NCBI GenBank assembly: GCA_964631605.1 | Contig: CAZVYG010000135.1 | Span: forward strand, 1 to 8,206 | Reading direction: 5' to 3' | Length of the DNA: 8,206 nucleotides | Origin: JARKQH01 sp964631605 | Lineage (GTDB): Bacteria; Verrucomicrobiota; Verrucomicrobiia; Limisphaerales; UBA8199 | In this document: one piece after another, positions 5,641 through 8,206 of the stretch | Numbering within the stretch: position 1 is the stretch's first letter | How the letters are laid out: each line of letters starts with the position of its first letter | Program-made: the position numbers and the translations under genes | The notes under the pieces: model-generated | What the model was told of the DNA's origin: nothing | What the model saw: the letters and a program-made list of their open reading frames with translations, nothing else | The model's database searches: none

Positions 5641-6231
5641 TCAGCCCTGCCTCAGCCGGTTCAGCCAGCTCCGTAACTCCTGAACAAAGCGGTTAAAAGA
5701 GTCATCATGGTCGCACACCCGCTGGACGTTCAGCTTGTCCGCCAGTTCCTCAGCGTATTCCACGCCCCCGAGTAGTGGCTGAATGCCTGCGTCCAGCACC
5801 GCCTTGGCAAGCAGCCGCTTGTATCGCTGCTTCTCGCATTTCTCGTCGGGGGCATTGCAGCCGCGGCCCAAGACTGCTTTGAACGCCTCGCTGTCGAGCA
5901 AGAGCCACCGCTCGATGTGCGGGTCGGGAATGGCGTGGATGACAAGGTGCCTCAAATCGCCGGCGCTCGAGTCCAGATGATCGCGCCGCTTGGTATATCC
6001 TTGGCAATTCGCGTCCAACGCCACGATGAGACCCGCCGGCGAGACTTCCCTGCCCGCCTTCCAGCCTGCCGCGTAGCGCTTTAGGTGATTGACCACCCAG
6101 CCCGATCCGCCTTGAGCGACGCGCACTTTCAAGCTGAGATTAACCCCGGCTTCGGAGGCAAGCCGCCCCACCAAACGCTTCAGGAAAGACTCCTGCGCGT
6201 CGTCCTCCACGAACAACAAGGCTTCAAACAT
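5641..6231 (-). CDS. TOPRIM-like DUF4276-type protein, partner of AAA ATPase
   Basis: Cytosolic protein of 196 residues, probably the nuclease or effector half of a two-gene system with the ATPase upstream. It has a TOPRIM-like order of motifs: LLFVEDDAQESFLKRL (5-20) with the candidate metal-binding Glu9, GLIVALDANCQGYTKR (67-82) with Asp73, and HAIPDPHIERWLLLDSEAF (99-117), a segment typical of DUF4276-type proteins. Where many TOPRIM proteins have DxD, this one has DAN (73-75), so the second acidic ligand is Asn. ATG 6231 was chosen because it begins the TOPRIM core directly and overlaps the ATPase stop codon by 8 bases, a sign of translational coupling; a longer frame to 6381 only duplicates the ATPase coding strand. 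No terminator is obvious after it. The family assignment is from motifs; nuclease activity is an inference. Confidence 0.75.
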   Translation of the reverse strand: MFEALLFVEDDAQESFLKRLVGRLASEAGVNLSLKVRVAQGGSGWVVNHLKRYAAGWKAGREVSPAGLIVALDANCQGYTKRRDHLDSSAGDLRHLVIHAIPDPHIERWLLLDSEAFKAVLGRGCNAPDEKCEKQRYKRLLAKAVLDAGIQPLLGGVEYAEELADKLNVQRVCDHDDSFNRFVQELRSWLNRLRQG

Positions 6232-7525
6232 CGAAATCCCCCCTGAGAATGCGTTCCGAAACCTTCGCTCCCGCCTCTGCTGGATCCTCAAGGCCCTGTT
6301 GAATGGTGTTATGACGGAACAGCGGGCCAATCTCGGTAAACGGCTCCACCACGGTTCGTCCGTCGCGCCTCCGGCATACAAACAGCGCCTCGTTGGGCAG
6401 CAAATCCGGCAGAATAGGCGAATGCGTGGTCACGATGAACTGCGTCTCCCCGACGCTGGATCGTGTCTCCAGAAACTTGGCGACCAACTGAATGCGGCGG
6501 GGATGAATGCCATTCTCCGGCTCCTCGAACGCCACCATGGTCGGCGGCTCTTTCGCTCCCCCCACCGCCAGCAGACCCAGCATCCGCAGCGTGCCTTCGG
6601 ATACTAGCCGCGCCGGCACCGGAATGCCATCCTCCCTCAGCCGTAATTCCACTTCGCCCAGGTTGTTCGGCTCGACCTCGATGCTGGTGACGCGCGGAAT
6701 CAGTGTGTGCAAGGCTTTCTCCACGCCCCGGAACTGGGCCGGGTCAACAGCCTTCAACGTATTCAAGAACGAAGCCAGATTCTCGCCCATCAATCCAATG
6801 TGCCGCACCTCTTTCACCGGGTTGGCCGCCCGCATCCGCTCCCGCGGCTCGAAGTAGAAACAGAACCACCCCGCCAACTCCTGCCGGAACGCCACCAGGT
6901 GAGGATAATGCGGCGGGTAAAGCGGACGCGACACCACGGCGTGATCGAGCCCCACCTCGTGGTAGGTCGGATGGGCCTGTCCTTCCAGCCGCAACGACAA
7001 CCGGCCATCCTTCTGCTCCAGAAAGGGGTTCCGTGAGGCTTTCAACTCTCCGTTTTCCTTGAGGGCCGCCAGCGACTCGTCCGCCACCCGGACAATGCCG
7101 GATTTCGGAAGCATCTCGACGGTCAGGCGATAACGCAGCAGCGGTTCCTTGATGAATCTCCCCGCCTTCACCTCGCCGCCGCCATTCCCTTTGCGCATGT
7201 CCACAATCTGCCGCTCGACCGTTGCCACTGTCCATTGCGACAGCTCGACATCCACCTCCAAAGTGAACCGCAGGCTCTCCTGCTTCAGATGTCCAGCCAT
7301 GCCCTCCGGCCCAAATGTGAACGATTCCAGCGGCGTCCCGCGATAAGGTGGCTCGAAGGCTTCCTTCAGCGTCCGCGCGTTCACCAACCGTGAAAGCAAC
7401 TGGAGCGCGTCCAGGACGTTGCTCTTTCCGACGGCATTCGGGCCAAACAACACCGTCAGCGGACGCAATCGCACTTCCAGGCTCGCCAGCGATTTGTAGC
7501 CTTCAATTCTGAGTCGGCGAATCAT
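6224..7525 (-). CDS. AAA family ATPase (RecF/SMC-like, AAA_21/COG4637 type)
   Basis: ABC-type ATPase of 433 residues in the style of OLD and RecF/SMC-like proteins. It shows MIRRLRIEGYKSLASLEVRL at the N-terminus, Walker A GPNAVGKS (28-35), an ABC-signature-like LVSEGTLRMLGLLA (about 307-320), Walker B with catalytic Glu in MVAFEEPENGIHP (about 329-341), and the switch His in VTTHSP (about 364-369). The segment between Walker A and the signature is short, with no long coiled coil. The ATG at 7525 is preceded by AGGA at good spacing. The stop codon overlaps the start of the TOPRIM-like gene, giving a coupled ATPase-TOPRIM pair as in split OLD-type, PARIS-like or RloAB-like defence systems. It is flanked by remnants of other defence genes. 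Which known system it belongs to, if any, cannot be told from the sequence alone. Confidence 0.9.
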   Translation of the reverse strand: MIRRLRIEGYKSLASLEVRLRPLTVLFGPNAVGKSNVLDALQLLSRLVNARTLKEAFEPPYRGTPLESFTFGPEGMAGHLKQESLRFTLEVDVELSQWTVATVERQIVDMRKGNGGGEVKAGRFIKEPLLRYRLTVEMLPKSGIVRVADESLAALKENGELKASRNPFLEQKDGRLSLRLEGQAHPTYHEVGLDHAVVSRPLYPPHYPHLVAFRQELAGWFCFYFEPRERMRAANPVKEVRHIGLMGENLASFLNTLKAVDPAQFRGVEKALHTLIPRVTSIEVEPNNLGEVELRLREDGIPVPARLVSEGTLRMLGLLAVGGAKEPPTMVAFEEPENGIHPRRIQLVAKFLETRSSVGETQFIVTTHSPILPDLLPNEALFVCRRRDGRTVVEPFTEIGPLFRHNTIQQGLEDPAEAGAKVSERILRGDFDV

Positions 7526-7531
7526 AACAAG

Positions 7532-7535
7532 TCCT
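7532..7535 (-). promoter_or_regulatory. Ribosome binding site of the AAA ATPase gene
   Basis: AGGA on the minus strand, 6 bases before the ATG at 7525. It is one of the few clear Shine-Dalgarno-like sites in the window and supports this start. It overlaps the TAG that ends the upstream 50-codon remnant frame (7536-7534), so read-through translation of that frame could feed ribosomes onto the ATPase gene. Confidence 0.55.
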
Positions 7536-7686
7536 ATTGGGTAGTGTGCCTTTGTTTGCCTTCATCTGCCAAACGTTTTATGTCCGGCCACGCCAGCGCC
7601 CAGCGCGTCTCCGCGTCGAACTCGCCTTCGTGTTCGGCCAGCACTTCGTTGTGCCCAAGGTCGGGGTGGAGGAAAATACGGCGGCA
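7534..7686 (-). pseudogene. Fragment resembling C-terminal part of DUF1156 protein
   Basis: Directly after the glmM stop codon and in the same frame, 50 sense codons stay open until TAG at 7536-7534. The middle reads VLAEHEGEFDAETRWALAW (about 7588-7644), very like a stretch I recall in the C-terminal half of DUF1156 proteins, the large methyltransferase-like proteins found with DUF499 in anti-phage loci ('VLAEQEGEFDxDTRWALAWFEQ'). The flanking residues (IFLHPDLGH before, PDIKRLADEGKQ after) do not fit that family as I know it, so both ends look like deletion junctions. There is no start codon at a sensible place; a GTG within the homologous stretch would give only 36 residues. Probably not functional. 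The match is from memory and needs a search. Confidence 0.52.
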
Positions 7687-8206
7687 TTAGGCGCCGACCT
7701 GGCGTTTAATGGCGTCGGTAATGAGTCGGGACCATTTTTCCAAGCTGTCGGCGTCTCGTCCCTCCAGGAGCAGACGCGCCTTGGGTTCGGTGCCCGAGTA
7801 CCGCAGCAGGACGCGGCCGCCCATGCCCTGGAGTTCCTTCTCGGCCTCGCCGACCAACTGCATGACCTTGTCCAGTTGTTCGAACGGTTTCTTTTCCCGC
7901 ACCACGACGTTGGTCACCAATTGGGGGAAACGGGTCCAGCATTGGGTGACTTTCGACAGCGGCGCCTGCTGCAGCTTCATGGTCTTGAGCACCTGGAGGG
8001 CGGCCACCAAGCCGTCGCCGGTGGTGCTGAAATCGCGAAAGATCATGTGGCCGCTTTGCTCGCCGCCGAGGTTGCAGCCGGTGCGCAGCATTTCGTCAAT
8101 GACGTTCTTGTCGCCGACGGCGGTGCGGACGACGCGGCCGCCGGCGGCCTCGGCGGCGGCGTCCAGCCCGGCGTTGCTCATGACGGTTGCCACCAGGGTG
8201 CGTTCC
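7687..8206 (-). CDS. glmM: Phosphoglucosamine mutase, C-terminal part (5' end outside window)
   Basis: The last 172 or so residues of an alpha-D-phosphohexomutase, best fit GlmM, which interconverts glucosamine-6-phosphate and glucosamine-1-phosphate for UDP-GlcNAc and cell-wall synthesis. The frame is open to the window edge (ERTLVATVMSNAGL), so the gene starts beyond 8206 and the GTG or ATG codons near 8180-8193 are internal. Key marks are the sugar-recognition segment NLGGEQSGHMIF, the following STTGDGLVAALQVL, and the domain-4 phosphate-binding loop LRYSGTEPKARLL near the C-terminus. GlmM rather than a phosphomannomutase is suggested by GEQSGH followed by TTGDG and by the MSNAGL style. 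The C-terminus (DAIKRQVGA) is of normal length. The DUF1156-like fragment follows at once, with no terminator between. Confidence 0.92.
   Translation of the reverse strand, partial: ERTLVATVMSNAGLDAAAEAAGGRVVRTAVGDKNVIDEMLRTGCNLGGEQSGHMIFRDFSTTGDGLVAALQVLKTMKLQQAPLSKVTQCWTRFPQLVTNVVVREKKPFEQLDKVMQLVGEAEKELQGMGGRVLLRYSGTEPKARLLLEGRDADSLEKWSRLITDAIKRQVGA

Noticed and set aside
6232..6381. Upstream extension of the TOPRIM-like gene by 50 codons
   Set aside because: It lies wholly inside the ATPase gene and adds Arg-rich sequence; the ATG at 6231 fits the fold and the stop-start overlap.
1..8206. CRISPR array, tRNA, rRNA, insertion sequence or transposase
   Set aside because: No regularly spaced repeats, no cloverleaf-like sequence, no transposase motif and no terminal inverted repeats were seen, although remnants suggest past rearrangement.

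Overview
The window looks like part of a high-GC bacterial chromosome, most likely Verrucomicrobiota. This rests on three things: a short lipoprotein resembling the TIGR04073 'exosortase system-associated' family, an IspE that begins SPCKVNLLLNILGRRPDG, and a tatA-tatC pair with an unusual TatC. Most starts lack a good Shine-Dalgarno sequence. The lineage is an inference from remembered protein styles, not from a search.

Layout. At the left, two minus-strand genes form a MoxR AAA+ ATPase / DUF58 (vWA-like) pair (864-1844, 18-788). Divergent from them, on the plus strand, are tatA (2015-2296) and tatC (2317-3342), which encode a minimal twin-arginine translocase. Next come a TIGR04073-like lipoprotein (3441-3884), a strong intrinsic terminator (3904-3934), and ispE of the MEP isoprenoid pathway (3989-4870). 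At the right edge, on the minus strand, is the 3' part of a phosphoglucosamine mutase gene, glmM (7687-8206), which supplies glucosamine-1-phosphate for the cell wall.

Between ispE and glmM (about 4.9-7.7 kb) lies the accessory part of the window, entirely on the minus strand. Its core is an intact, overlapping two-gene operon: a RecF/SMC-like AAA ATPase (6224-7525) and a small TOPRIM-like DUF4276-type protein (5641-6231). This is the architecture of a split OLD-type defence pair. On both sides are gene fragments that look like leftovers of other defence or antitoxin genes. One is a 50-codon piece resembling the C-terminal part of DUF1156 methyltransferase-like proteins, directly after glmM. 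Another is a 54-codon N-terminal stub of a DUF6088 (AbiEi-like) regulator with a perfect 10-bp palindrome just upstream. The third is a DUF499 ATPase whose P-loop is spliced straight onto its C-terminal tail by a large internal deletion.

Interpretation: the ispE-glmM gap seems to have held a DUF1156/DUF499-type anti-phage cassette that was deleted down to stubs, and the AAA/TOPRIM pair now sits among them. The core genes on either side are ordinary and appear intact, apart from a short DUF58 C-terminus.
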